This document shows, in pieces, positions 1-8,421 of a stretch of 40,706 nt of DNA. Below the pieces are notes generated by a model, which was given only the letters and a program-made list of their open reading frames with translations, was not told where the DNA came from and did not search any database. The stretch lies in assembly GCA_910574915.1 (NCBI GenBank), contig CAJTCR010000049.1, forward strand, positions 1-40,706, written 5' to 3'. A program made the translations under genes and the position numbers. The stretch is from Eubacteriaceae bacterium. Its GTDB lineage: Bacteria; Bacillota; Clostridia; Lachnospirales; Lachnospiraceae. Each line of letters begins with the position of its first letter. Within the stretch, counting starts at the first letter, position 1.

Positions 1-211
<211 letters not shown>

Positions 212-384
212 AAATGTTTGCCCGGTCAAAAATCAAGCTTGGCTAATTTAACCGATTCTTCACTGTTTTTAAAGAAGTTTTTACTCAAATTCTTTTCTGA
301 ATCTTTCAAGGTTATTTCACTGTTCAGTTATCAATGTTCAAAATATTGTATTGCTTGTCTGTAGTGCTTGCTGAAAGCTTTGTT

Positions 385-413
385 ATTATAGCAGTTCTTT
401 TTTTGTTTGTCAA
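385..413 (-). promoter_or_regulatory. rRNA promoter closest to 16S
   Basis: On the minus strand, TTGACA (413-408), a 17-nt spacer and TATAAT (390-385): a perfect consensus sigma-A promoter with an A-tract just upstream of the -35. It lies about 175 nt before the 16S 5' end. The leader in between, 384-212, is AT-rich and non-coding. Confidence 0.93.
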
Positions 414-497
414 CAACTTTTTTTATTTTTTTCAAAGTTTTTTATTTCAAAACTTTTACTTCCTTTTGTAATCTCATTTGCTGACTCGAACTTTTAT

Positions 498-526
498 ATC
501 TTACCATTCTTTGCAATTTTTGTCAA
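498..526 (-). promoter_or_regulatory. rRNA promoter, middle copy
   Basis: On the minus strand, TTGACA (526-521), 17 nt, TAAGAT (503-498). It has the same upstream context as its neighbours, an A-run then GTAGTTGACA, so the promoters look like diverged copies of one module. Confidence 0.9.
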
Positions 527-586
527 CTACTTTTTTTACTTTTTTATTTTTCAAAGTTTGTTGTGCTGACTTTTTGCAACTGCTAC

Positions 587-615
587 ATATTATCACTTTT
601 GCTGTTTTTTGTCAA
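587..615 (-). promoter_or_regulatory. rRNA promoter, third copy before 16S
   Basis: On the minus strand, TTGACA (615-610), 17 nt, TAATAT (592-587), again with an A-tract and GCTGTTGACA upstream. It fires between tRNA-Ile and 16S. Confidence 0.9.
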
Positions 616-717
616 CAGCTTTTTTTATTTTTTGCATTTTCTTTTTGCCGCTGTTATTGTATCCAGTACGCAAAATTCTTATGCATCTGTCTGCACAAAC
701 TTTTTCTGTTTTGCAGA

Positions 718-791
<74 letters not shown>

Positions 792-828
792 CTGTAGCTT
801 TGCGCCCCTCAACCGCGACGCAAGAGAT

Positions 829-857
829 ATAATACATTCTTTTTTTCCATTTGTCAA
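829..857 (-). promoter_or_regulatory. Promoter upstream of tRNA-Ile
   Basis: On the minus strand, TTGACA (857-852), 17 nt, TATTAT (834-829), with the GTTGTTGACA context of the three promoters downstream. Its -10 is about 38 nt from the tRNA. Confidence 0.9.
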
Positions 858-1000
858 CAACTTTTTGCAAATTTTTTCAAAATTTTTTTCTAACTTTTTA
901 TCGATTGTTTAAATCGTTTTTATCCTCTATTCGGTTATATTAAGTGTAAGACGTCTGCACCATACAGAAACGGGCATCTGCCCAGAAAGGAGAACCTGTT

Positions 1001-1531
1001 TTGGAAGACCGTGAGCTTGTCCTTCGCATTCAGCACGGACAAAAAGAATACTTAAATGAGATTGCCGAAAAATATTATGATGATATTTATTATTTTTGCT
1101 GTTACCAGACTGGAAGCCGGGATGACGCATACGATCTGGCACAGGAGACGTTTCTGCGCTTTATCCGCTATGTGGAAAATTATAAATACAAAAATCTAAA
1201 AGGCTATCTTTTGACCATCGCGATGAACTTGTGCAGAAATTATAGCCGCTTAAAAGCGCAGGAGCAAGACCACGCTGCCGAAACTATATTCGAAGAAGCT
1301 TCTGTTTCAGACAAAACATCCCGCGAAAGCAGCCTGCTTCTTTGCGAAGCACTGCGCACGCTGCCGCCCCTCCAAAGAGAAGCGGTACTGCTGCATCATT
1401 TTTACGGCTATAAAAACCGGGAAATCGCGCGAATGACAGGCGCAAGCTGCGCCGCGGTAAAATCCAGGGTCAACCAGGGGATTTTAAAGCTTCAAAAAAT
1501 ATTATATAAGGAGGATTTTTATGGATTGTAG
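1001..1531 (+). CDS. ECF-type RNA polymerase sigma factor
   Basis: This 176-residue protein has the usual ECF size. Region 2 spans about residues 18-62, with the core-binding stretch DAYDLAQETFLRFI. Region 4 spans about 117-168, with the helix-turn-helix YKNREIARMTGASCAAVKSR after LPPLQREAVLLHHFYG. The start is TTG at 1001, chosen because AAAGGAG (986-992) sits eight bases before it. The stop overlaps the next start by 11 nt, so the two are translationally coupled. Family knowledge says such factors direct polymerase to a small regulon that usually includes their own operon; the downstream ABC transporter suggests an envelope or antibiotic-stress role, which is inference. No recognisable zinc-finger anti-sigma gene follows; the next membrane protein may serve instead. 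Confidence 0.9.
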   Translation: MEDRELVLRIQHGQKEYLNEIAEKYYDDIYYFCCYQTGSRDDAYDLAQETFLRFIRYVENYKYKNLKGYLLTIAMNLCRNYSRLKAQEQDHAAETIFEEASVSDKTSRESSLLLCEALRTLPPLQREAVLLHHFYGYKNREIARMTGASCAAVKSRVNQGILKLQKILYKEDFYGL

Positions 1532-2300
1532 GAAACACAAACAGCAAACAGTATTCCAAGACGCGTCCTGGCGGTTTTTACCGGATGCGGGCAAAAAAGC
1601 AGAAAGCCTGCTTGCGGTACGCCAGGCAGTCGCACAAAAGCACATTCAAAAACGCCCTGCCTTTTTGGAACAGATCTTTTGCCAAATGCGGTTTCATACC
1701 TGGCAGCACTGGGCGACGCAGGGCGCAATTCTGCTTTGTGTGTTTCTTTTGGTTTTATGGACTGGCAGAAAAGGAGCTGACCATACCGTTTCGCTTTCTG
1801 TTTGTTCTGTATTTATCGTATTTGCAGGAAATATCTGCTTAAGCAGCATTGTACAGCTTTTTTCCTGGCATATGGCAGAGCTCGAAATGACGCTGTACTT
1901 TGACTTAAAGCAGGTCGTCTGCATCCGAATGCTCGAAGCGGGGCTGTTTGACTTGTTCTTGCTCGGATTTTTGAGCGGGTGCCTGGAAAGCCGCCTGGAA
2001 ACCGGCATTTTTGTCTGCCTGCTGTACCTGCTTGTGCCGTTTTTATGGTCTGAGATCTTTTGCCTGCACATGCTGGCTCACGCACGCAGTATGGCATCCT
2101 CCTTCCGCCAGCTTTCTTGTGTACTGGTCAGCGCCTTGTGCGCCTTGTTTCCGGTATTTTGGAGGGATGCTTACCTGCCTGCATACCGGCTGGTATGGGT
2201 ACGCTTATCGGTCGCTGGATGCGTGCTGCTCATACTGGAAATCTGCTGGATTTTTTATCATATGAAGACCGGCGACCGGCTTTGCCGCATTTTATTGTAA
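1521..2300 (+). CDS. Polytopic membrane protein, possible sigma-factor partner
   Basis: I do not recognise the family. The 259-residue protein has a soluble, basic N-terminal part of about 65 residues, then about six hydrophobic segments (roughly 68-80, 90-112, 135-150, 155-175, 195-215 and 228-246). It starts with ATG at 1521 inside the end of the sigma gene, with AAGGAGG (1508-1514) upstream. A cytoplasmic head followed by membrane spans, encoded directly behind an ECF sigma factor, is the usual arrangement of an anti-sigma factor, but no anti-sigma motif is visible. A transporter-accessory role is the alternative. Its stop overlaps the ribosome binding site of the ABC ATPase gene. Confidence 0.8.
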   Translation: MDCRKHKQQTVFQDASWRFLPDAGKKAESLLAVRQAVAQKHIQKRPAFLEQIFCQMRFHTWQHWATQGAILLCVFLLVLWTGRKGADHTVSLSVCSVFIVFAGNICLSSIVQLFSWHMAELEMTLYFDLKQVVCIRMLEAGLFDLFLLGFLSGCLESRLETGIFVCLLYLLVPFLWSEIFCLHMLAHARSMASSFRQLSCVLVSALCALFPVFWRDAYLPAYRLVWVRLSVAGCVLLILEICWIFYHMKTGDRLCRILL

Positions 2301-2312
2301 AGGAGTGTTGTT

Positions 2313-3215
2313 ATGCCTGAACTTTTTTTAGACAGAGTTACGAAACAATTTAAACAAAAAATCGCTGTAGACAACGTATCGATCAGGATGAAAACCGGCG
2401 TATACGGATTTCTCGGCGCAAACGGAGCCGGAAAAACCACCCTGCTGCGTATGCTGTGCGGCATCTTAAAACCAACTGCCGGCGAGATCAGCTACAATGG
2501 AATGGAAATCGGGCAGCTTGACGGCGAATACCGCAGGATACTCGGATATCTGCCGCAGGATTTTGGCTACTATCCAAGCTTTAGTGCCAGGCGGTATTTG
2601 GAATATTTAGCGGCGCAAAAGGCGCTTCCCAAAGACCTGGCAAAAAACAAAGTGCAGGAAATGCTGGAGCTCGTCGGGCTTTCCGATACCGGGAAACAGA
2701 AAATCCGCACCTTTTCCGGCGGAATGCTGCGGCGGCTTGGCATTGCGCAGGCGCTTTTGAACGACCCTGAGATTTTAATTCTGGACGAGCCGACCGCGGG
2801 CTTAGACCCAAAGGAACGCATTCGCTTCCGAAATATGATCAGCGCGCTGTCCAAAGACCGAATTGTGATCTTATCCACACATATTGTATCTGATATCGAA
2901 TATATTGCTGACGAAATCCTGCTGATTAAGCATGGACAGATTATCAAGCACGGCACGGCACAGGCGATTACCGAAAGCATCCGCGGCCACGTATGGGAAT
3001 GCCTTGCCACGTCAAAAGTGGCGGAACGCATCCAGGCATCCTGCCCTGTCAGCAGCCTAAAGCATACGGACGGCAAGGTGCATCTTCGGCTGATTTCACA
3101 CTCCTGTCCGTTTAAAGGCGCTGTCGCCGCCGAACCAGGGCTAGAAGATGTGTACTTATATTATTTTGAGGAGGTATCGGAATATGCGAACGATCTTGAA
3201 AGACGAATTGTATAA
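2313..3215 (+). CDS. ABC transporter ATP-binding protein (BcrA/CcmA-like)
   Basis: This 300-residue cytoplasmic ATPase energises the permease encoded next. Walker A is GANGAGKT at about 35-42, the Q-loop PQ at 81-82, the signature FSGGM at 134-138, Walker B ILILDEP at 154-160, the D-loop follows (AGLD), and the H-loop is STH in the segment VILSTHIVSD. After about 220, the C-terminal tail is typical of the BcrA/NatA-type multidrug and lantibiotic exporters. AAGGAG (2299-2305) precedes the ATG. The 3' end overlaps the permease gene by 32 nt. Substrate unknown; peptide-antibiotic export or resistance is the usual role of such ATPase-permease pairs under an ECF sigma factor, which is inference here. 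Confidence 0.93.
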   Translation: MPELFLDRVTKQFKQKIAVDNVSIRMKTGVYGFLGANGAGKTTLLRMLCGILKPTAGEISYNGMEIGQLDGEYRRILGYLPQDFGYYPSFSARRYLEYLAAQKALPKDLAKNKVQEMLELVGLSDTGKQKIRTFSGGMLRRLGIAQALLNDPEILILDEPTAGLDPKERIRFRNMISALSKDRIVILSTHIVSDIEYIADEILLIKHGQIIKHGTAQAITESIRGHVWECLATSKVAERIQASCPVSSLKHTDGKVHLRLISHSCPFKGAVAAEPGLEDVYLYYFEEVSEYANDLERRIV

Positions 3216-4299
3216 AATGGCATCCCGCAAAATCGTCTGGTTTGGGCTGTTTTTGCTGGCACTATTTATCGGGTGGCGGCTGTTTGCGGAACGCGGCAGC
3301 TATACCGTAACGATTGACGGACAGATTTATCGCGGACAGCAGGCAATTAACCTCGACCAGCAGCTTACCGCAGGCTATGCCGGCATTTTTACAAAACAGA
3401 CGGCACAAAGCATATTGGAAGATTTTGGATTTTATTACTATGATCCGCAAAAAGATGCCTATATCGGTAATTTCTGCAACAACTACCTGACAATACGCAC
3501 TACCAATTATAACCAGTTGAACGTGCCTTTCTCGGATCAGGTGCAGTTTCAGAAAGAATATTGGGAATCCAATATCGCACCGCTTTTAAACGATTCGTTT
3601 GTGTTTGACTACACTTATGGATGGAACGACCTGAAAGAAACACATTCCTTTATAACGGTAATGGCGATGTTCGTCCTGTTTATAATCGGGCTGTCTCCGG
3701 TATTTTCGGAAGAATATTCGCTGAAAACGGCTAATATCCTGTTATCCACAAAAAGAGGCAGGCAAAGCGGCATCTGGTTAAAAGCAGCCGCGGCGCTTTT
3801 TCTTGTCACGATTGTATACAGCCTGTTTAGCGTCTATTTATGGCTGCTCTACTACATTGTGTACGGCACGCAGGGGCTTGACGCCTCTCCTGTTTTTATC
3901 GGCGTCACGCAGATCGGGTATTATCCGGCAACAATCCTTGGGTTTTTCCTGTTTTCCTTTGCCCTGGGACTTGCGGGGCTGGCGCTGCTTACAAGCACAA
4001 CGCTTCTGATCTCCGCCTTGTGCCAGAATGCCTTTCTTTCTGTGATCGTATCGCTTATCGTTTTTTGCATTCCTTATGCATGGATGAACGTCTTATCCAA
4101 AATGCTGGTGCCGTTTTTAAACAGGAGTATTTTAAACGCTTTTTCGCATATTATGACTTCGATGCCGTTTTACCTGCCTGTAAACTGGGGGTTTGCGCTG
4201 AGCGTCAGACAGCTTTTGATGCATCTTGGCATTGCGTGCGCGGCGGGAGGTTGCTGTTTGATTGGGATGTATTGGTTTTATCGTAATTATCAGGGGTAG
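3184..4299 (+). CDS. ABC-2 type transporter permease
   Basis: The 371-residue product begins MRTILKDELYKMASRKIVWF. The in-frame upstream ATG at 3148 is rejected because GAGGAGG (3168-3174) sits nine bases before 3184. One membrane span (about 17-32) is followed by an extracytoplasmic domain of about 130 residues, then about five spans from roughly 160 to the end, the layout of ABC-2 permeases. It partners the overlapping ATPase. It is the last gene of the sigma operon; 13 nt after its stop a palindromic repeat begins, preceded by a T8 run, and together these could terminate transcription. Confidence 0.88.
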   Translation: MRTILKDELYKMASRKIVWFGLFLLALFIGWRLFAERGSYTVTIDGQIYRGQQAINLDQQLTAGYAGIFTKQTAQSILEDFGFYYYDPQKDAYIGNFCNNYLTIRTTNYNQLNVPFSDQVQFQKEYWESNIAPLLNDSFVFDYTYGWNDLKETHSFITVMAMFVLFIIGLSPVFSEEYSLKTANILLSTKRGRQSGIWLKAAAALFLVTIVYSLFSVYLWLLYYIVYGTQGLDASPVFIGVTQIGYYPATILGFFLFSFALGLAGLALLTSTTLLISALCQNAFLSVIVSLIVFCIPYAWMNVLSKMLVPFLNRSILNAFSHIMTSMPFYLPVNWGFALSVRQLLMHLGIACAAGGCCLIGMYWFYRNYQG

Positions 4300-4311
4300 G
4301 TTTTTTTTGGG

Positions 4312-4548
4312 GACGCTGGAGGAAGGGGTGCGGGGCTTGCTTTCTGTTCCTTTTCCAAAATGTAAGGAGCCCTAAGCATCCTGCTGCTACGCTGTGGCTG
4401 TGTCCGGTCGCGGCACCTAGTTCGCTGCCTGTTGGCAGCTAAAGGTGCCGCTTGGCTGCGCCCCTGATTATCTGGCAGGACGCCAAGGGCCCCTAACATT
4501 TTTCCAACGTCTCAGAAAGCAAGCCCCGCACCCCTTCCTCCGGCTGTC
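4312..4548. repeat. Palindromic repeat, full copy 1
   Basis: A 237-bp inverted structure. The left arm (4312-4346) and right arm (4513-4548) contain a perfect 29-nt inverted repeat beginning GGAGGAAGGGGTGCGGGGC. At the centre, 4410-4451, is the 42-nt hairpin shared by all full copies, GCGGCACC...GGTGCCGC. It lies between the convergent ends of the sigma/ABC operon and the MgtC gene. The arm sequence differs from that of the other copies. No protein is encoded. Confidence 0.9.
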
Positions 4549-4648
4549 TGTTCCAAGTTCTAATTTTCTGTCCAATAAAAAGCAGGATGTTGGCAAGCAG
4601 ATATGTTGTGCATTGTGTGCGGTATTTTCTATTGTAACACCTGCGAAA

Positions 4649-4733
4649 GACAGCCGTGAAAGGAGATTGGCAGGGCTTTCCTGTGGCTTTGGAAGAATAC
4701 TTAGAAGCCCTTGGCATTCTGCAAGGCAACCAG
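4649..4733. repeat. Palindromic repeat, partial copy (one arm)
   Basis: Starts with GACAGCCG, a variable arm, then GGCTTTGGAAGAATACTTAG and a segment ending GGCAACCAG, matching one half of the full copies at 29728 and 35598. It breaks off before the central hairpin. The stretch between this and the preceding copy (4549-4648) holds nothing I can identify. Confidence 0.75.
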
Positions 4734-4860
4734 AGCGAACAAACCATATTGAGCTTGTTTCGCAGCATTTACGAAAAGCAGCCAGGGGAGGCACATCCTC
4801 TCTCCTGGCGTCCCTTCCTGTAAAAATTTACCAAAGCAATCCAAATTTGTTCGCTCTAGC
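4732..4860. repeat. Palindromic repeat, collapsed copy lacking the core
   Basis: The left flank (CATATTGAGCTTGTTTCG, CATTTACGAAAAGCAGCC) and right flank (GGCGTCCCTTCCTG, TTTACCAAAGCAATCC) match those around the copy at 35598, but only one arm lies between them. A deletion between the two GCAGCC motifs that bracket a full copy would produce exactly this. The unit is bounded by the inverted 12-mer AGAGCGAACAAA (4732-4743) and its complement (4847-4858). Confidence 0.7.
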
Positions 4861-4874
4861 AAAAACATTGTCAT

Positions 4875-5573
4875 TTAATAAATCTGCTTTACCGTATAGA
4901 CCCCCGGCATCTTTTCCAAATAATACACGGCCTGCGCACTGCTGCGGTCTTCCGGGAGTCTTAAGGAGATAACCGCATTGTACACACTGCCGTCTTTTGG
5001 CTCGTTTAAGATGACATTTCCAACCTTTAGCCCAAATGCCTGCGCGGCAGAGCGGATCTCCTGAATGTTTGCCACTTCATGAAATTCAATATAGACACGC
5101 ATCCACATATCATTGTGCGTAAAGTGATCGGATATGCCGCGGAACTTGGTTACGACGATATACACCGCCCCCGTCGCCAGGATGCCGCCGACATAAAACC
5201 CGATCCCAATCGCCAGTCCGATACATGCGGCAGACCACAAGCCTGCCGCTGTTGTCAGTCCTCTGATTTTTGTATTTCCTTCAATAATAATACTGCCTGC
5301 CCCTAGAAAACCGATGCCGCTGACAACCTGCGCGCCCAGCCTGGCGGGATCTCCTGTGCCGAACGCTTCGTACATATATTCCCCTGTCAGCATTACAAGC
5401 GCCGCGCTCATGCATACGAGCGAATACGTGCGCATTCCAGCCGAACGGTTTGCCTTGCCGCGCTCAATGCCAAGGATTCCCCCGCACAAAATCGAAAGGG
5501 AGAGCCGCAGGATACTGGAAAACAAATGCATCTGTTCTGCCTCACTGACCAAATTCAAAAACCACTGTCCCAT
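4875..5573 (-). CDS. MgtC/SapB family membrane protein
   Basis: The 232-residue protein has an N-terminal membrane domain (about 1-140, four to five spans) with the family signature GIERGKANRSAGMRTYSLV and VVSGIGFLGAGSII, and a C-terminal cytoplasmic domain of about 85 residues that looks ACT-like. MgtC-family proteins are inner-membrane proteins linked to magnesium limitation and, in some bacteria, to control of the F-type ATP synthase; the biochemical role is unsettled. AAAGGGGG precedes the ATG. It lies 45 bp after the permease gene and is probably the last gene of the GDPD-ABC operon, an unusual neighbour that hints at a phosphate or divalent-cation link (inference). Confidence 0.9.
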   Translation of the reverse strand: MGQWFLNLVSEAEQMHLFSSILRLSLSILCGGILGIERGKANRSAGMRTYSLVCMSAALVMLTGEYMYEAFGTGDPARLGAQVVSGIGFLGAGSIIIEGNTKIRGLTTAAGLWSAACIGLAIGIGFYVGGILATGAVYIVVTKFRGISDHFTHNDMWMRVYIEFHEVANIQEIRSAAQAFGLKVGNVILNEPKDGSVYNAVISLRLPEDRSSAQAVYYLEKMPGVYTVKQIY

Positions 5574-5618
5574 ACGAATCCCCCTTTCTTTTTGTTTCTT
5601 CGTTTCCTGTTCTATAAA

Positions 5619-7358
5619 TTAATTTTTTATGACCCGTCGTTCCAGCCGTTTCTGCCTGATTTTTCGAATCTTATCCATACCGCTGCCCTGTCCGAAATAC
5701 AGTGCAATAGATGATAAGATCATCAGCACAACCGTATAGACAAAGCTCATTGCCCTGGCATCCACGGACGCGGACTCATCGGACGCTGCCTTAATTACGA
5801 TGCCAAGCGGCTGTAGCAGCGGATGATACAAGAATACGGACATATCATAATCTGACAAAAGCCCGTTAAAGTTTAAGATCACGACCGACATTACCATCGG
5901 GAAGATGACCGGAAGGATCACCTTGCGCATCGTTGTAAACGCGCCCGCGCCCATGCACTTTGCCGCTTCTTCTAAATCACCGTCCAGCGAGAAAAAAGCT
6001 GCCTTAATCATCCGGTAGGAAAACGGCAGCTTGATCACAGTATAGCCAATCAGCAATATCACCGTCGTTCCCACGAGCACTTTATTAAAGATCAGCGGAT
6101 TTTTATCCCCGTATGCCACGGTAAGCCCCAGCGCAATTAATGTGCTTGGTAAAAGCCAGGGAATCAGCGCGCCGTACTCAAACAGCACCGTCAGCTTGTT
6201 TTTCGACTTCTGCACAAAACGGACACAGATAATCGAGACAGCCGCCGCAAGCACTGCTGCTAAAACGGAATAGACAATACTTACAATATACGGTTCAATC
6301 GCTTCCGCAGAAGTAAACAGTTTTTTATAATTGTCCAAAGTAAAAGAAGCTGCGGTCAGCTCCCCTGTCTTGATCGTCAAGGAATCACAGAACGAGTACA
6401 GTACGACCAGTACAATCGGCACCGTATAAATCGCAAACATCACATAAGCTGTGACATGTGCCAGCACGTTCAGCAGCGGATTTTGGATCTTTTGCTTTGT
6501 CAGCTTTGCCTTTGTCTTGGATACAGAAATATAGTTGCCGCCTTTTTCAATCCTGCTGAATACACTCAGCAGCAGAATCGTCGCCACACCGAGGATAATC
6601 GCTAAAAACGCCGCTACTTCCCTCGAATACGTAGACCTGGAAAACGTAATAATCATCGGGTTGATCGTCTGAAAGTTCTCCCCGCCGATAATGACCGGCG
6701 CCGCCATAGCGCCAAGCCCGGTTAAAAATGTCAGGATCGTAATGGCAAAAAACGTAGGCTTTAATACCGGCATTACGATCTTAAATAAAATCTCCCCGCC
6801 GGACGAGCCCATATTTTTTGCCGCTTCGATCGTATGGTAGTCCAGGCTGTGAATTGCGTTTTTCAAAAACATCATATGGTTTTGCGTACAGGCAAATGTC
6901 ATAACAAAGACGACCGCGCCGTATCCTATAAACCAGGACGGATTCATCTGCGGGAACACCTGCAACAGGAGCTTTGTAAGCAGCCCTTTCTCGCCGTACA
7001 CATATTTGTACCCGGATACAAGCACGACGCCGCCGTACACGAGCGAGCTCATATAGGCAAGCTTTAAAACCTTCGCGCCCCGGATCTCCCAATATTCTGT
7101 AAACAGCACGCACAGCGTTCCTACGATATTAACGGTAACCACAAGCGTAACCGCAAGGACGAAGCTGTTCCAAAGGCTTTGCATTGCACGCCTAGAGGAA
7201 AAGACTTTGCCGAATACTTCCGTGGACACCTGCCCGTCATGATAAAATACATTTCCTAATAAGTATACCGCAGGATATACAATAAATGCAAGGATCATCC
7301 ATGCAATCACTACTTTTAAGATGATGCCAGGTATGTTTATTTTTTGTTGTTCCTTCAT
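5619..7358 (-). CDS. ABC transporter permease, two fused domains (FbpB/ThiP-like)
   Basis: A 579-residue permease with two tandem BPD_transp_1 domains and about twelve membrane segments. The first EAA loop lies near 178-197 (EAAKNMGSSGGEILFKIVMP). The second lies near 465-485 (EEAAKCMGAGAFTTMRKVIL). The fused layout is characteristic of FbpB/AfuB/ThiP-type importers for iron, thiamine, aminoethylphosphonate or sugar phosphates. GGAGGG lies ahead of the ATG. It works with the ATPase and lipoprotein encoded upstream in the same operon, 22 bp away. The GDPD gene heading the operon suggests a phosphorylated organic substrate rather than iron; this is inference. Confidence 0.92.
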   Translation of the reverse strand: MKEQQKINIPGIILKVVIAWMILAFIVYPAVYLLGNVFYHDGQVSTEVFGKVFSSRRAMQSLWNSFVLAVTLVVTVNIVGTLCVLFTEYWEIRGAKVLKLAYMSSLVYGGVVLVSGYKYVYGEKGLLTKLLLQVFPQMNPSWFIGYGAVVFVMTFACTQNHMMFLKNAIHSLDYHTIEAAKNMGSSGGEILFKIVMPVLKPTFFAITILTFLTGLGAMAAPVIIGGENFQTINPMIITFSRSTYSREVAAFLAIILGVATILLLSVFSRIEKGGNYISVSKTKAKLTKQKIQNPLLNVLAHVTAYVMFAIYTVPIVLVVLYSFCDSLTIKTGELTAASFTLDNYKKLFTSAEAIEPYIVSIVYSVLAAVLAAAVSIICVRFVQKSKNKLTVLFEYGALIPWLLPSTLIALGLTVAYGDKNPLIFNKVLVGTTVILLIGYTVIKLPFSYRMIKAAFFSLDGDLEEAAKCMGAGAFTTMRKVILPVIFPMVMSVVILNFNGLLSDYDMSVFLYHPLLQPLGIVIKAASDESASVDARAMSFVYTVVLMILSSIALYFGQGSGMDKIRKIRQKRLERRVIKN

Positions 7359-7380
7359 AATCCACCCTCCTTGTCATCTT

Positions 7381-8385
7381 CTAAAACTGCATAATATCTT
7401 TCGGGTTCAGGTAAAGCTGGATCTGCTGCCCGTGCTGAAAAGACGCCCCTGCATCATTCAACTGGATCACCCGCAGCACTTCTTTGCCGACCCTGACACG
7501 GTATTTTGTAATTAAGCCGTTATAGTCATAGTCCATAATCTCGCCTTTAAGCGAAACCCTGCCCTCCCCTGGCGCAAAATGTATCAGCTCCAGCCGGATA
7601 TATGCGTGCTTTGCCGTATCCAGCCTGCCGTTTGCCTGTCTGTTGATCTCTCCGATCACCTCTTTGCCCAGCTTATTAATATCACCGATAAAATCACAGA
7701 CAAATTCCGAGCCGGAGCGGTTATAGATCTCCTGCGGCGTTCCGACCTGCTCTACGTAGCCGTTGTTAAATACCGCGATCTTATCTGAGAGCATCAGCGC
7801 TTCTTCCTGGTCATGCGTGACATACAGCGTCGTAATCCCCAGATTTTTTTGCAGCTTTTTCAGCTCTCCGCGCAAGCCGATGCGCAGCTTTGCATCCAGA
7901 TTGGAAAGCGGCTCATCCAGACACAGGATCTTTGGCTCCAATACGATTGCCCTGGCAAGCGCGACTCTTTGCTGCTGGCCGCCGGACAGCTCTGAGACAT
8001 TGCGTACGAGCTGCGAATCCTTGATCTCAATTACCTTTGCTACGTTTTTTACCTTTTGGTCGATCTCGCTTTTGGACATCTTTTTTACTTTTAACCCAAA
8101 GGCAAGGTTTTCATAGACGGTCATCGTCGGAAACAGCGCGTAGCTTTGAAACACCATCCCGATCCCTCTTTTTTCCACAGGCACTTCCAATATATTTTTC
8201 CCGTCTACCAAAATCTCTCCGCCAGTCGGATTTAAAAATCCTACGAGCGCACGCAGCGTTGTCGTCTTTCCACATCCAGAAGGCCCCAAAAATGTAAAAA
8301 ACTCTCCGTCTGCAATCGTCAGGTTCAGATTTTCTATTGCTGTAAAATCACCATACTTGATCTCTATATTTTTAAAATTAATCAT
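7381..8385 (-). CDS. ABC importer ATP-binding protein (PotA/FbpC-like)
   Basis: A 334-residue ATPase. Walker A is GPSGCGKT at 34-41, the Q-loop Q80, the signature LSGGQQQ at 133-139 and Walker B LCLDEP at 154-159. The H-loop lies in TLYVTHDQEEALML. A C-terminal TOBE-like regulatory domain runs from about 235 to 334. It is the energy subunit of the importer encoded on both sides. AGAGGT is nine bases before the ATG. It resembles iron, polyamine and aminoethylphosphonate importers; sequence alone does not fix the substrate. Confidence 0.93.
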   Translation of the reverse strand: MINFKNIEIKYGDFTAIENLNLTIADGEFFTFLGPSGCGKTTTLRALVGFLNPTGGEILVDGKNILEVPVEKRGIGMVFQSYALFPTMTVYENLAFGLKVKKMSKSEIDQKVKNVAKVIEIKDSQLVRNVSELSGGQQQRVALARAIVLEPKILCLDEPLSNLDAKLRIGLRGELKKLQKNLGITTLYVTHDQEEALMLSDKIAVFNNGYVEQVGTPQEIYNRSGSEFVCDFIGDINKLGKEVIGEINRQANGRLDTAKHAYIRLELIHFAPGEGRVSLKGEIMDYDYNGLITKYRVRVGKEVLRVIQLNDAGASFQHGQQIQLYLNPKDIMQF

Positions 8386-8421
8386 ATGCGCTACCTCTTG
8401 TATGTTCCGATTGGAATGTGT

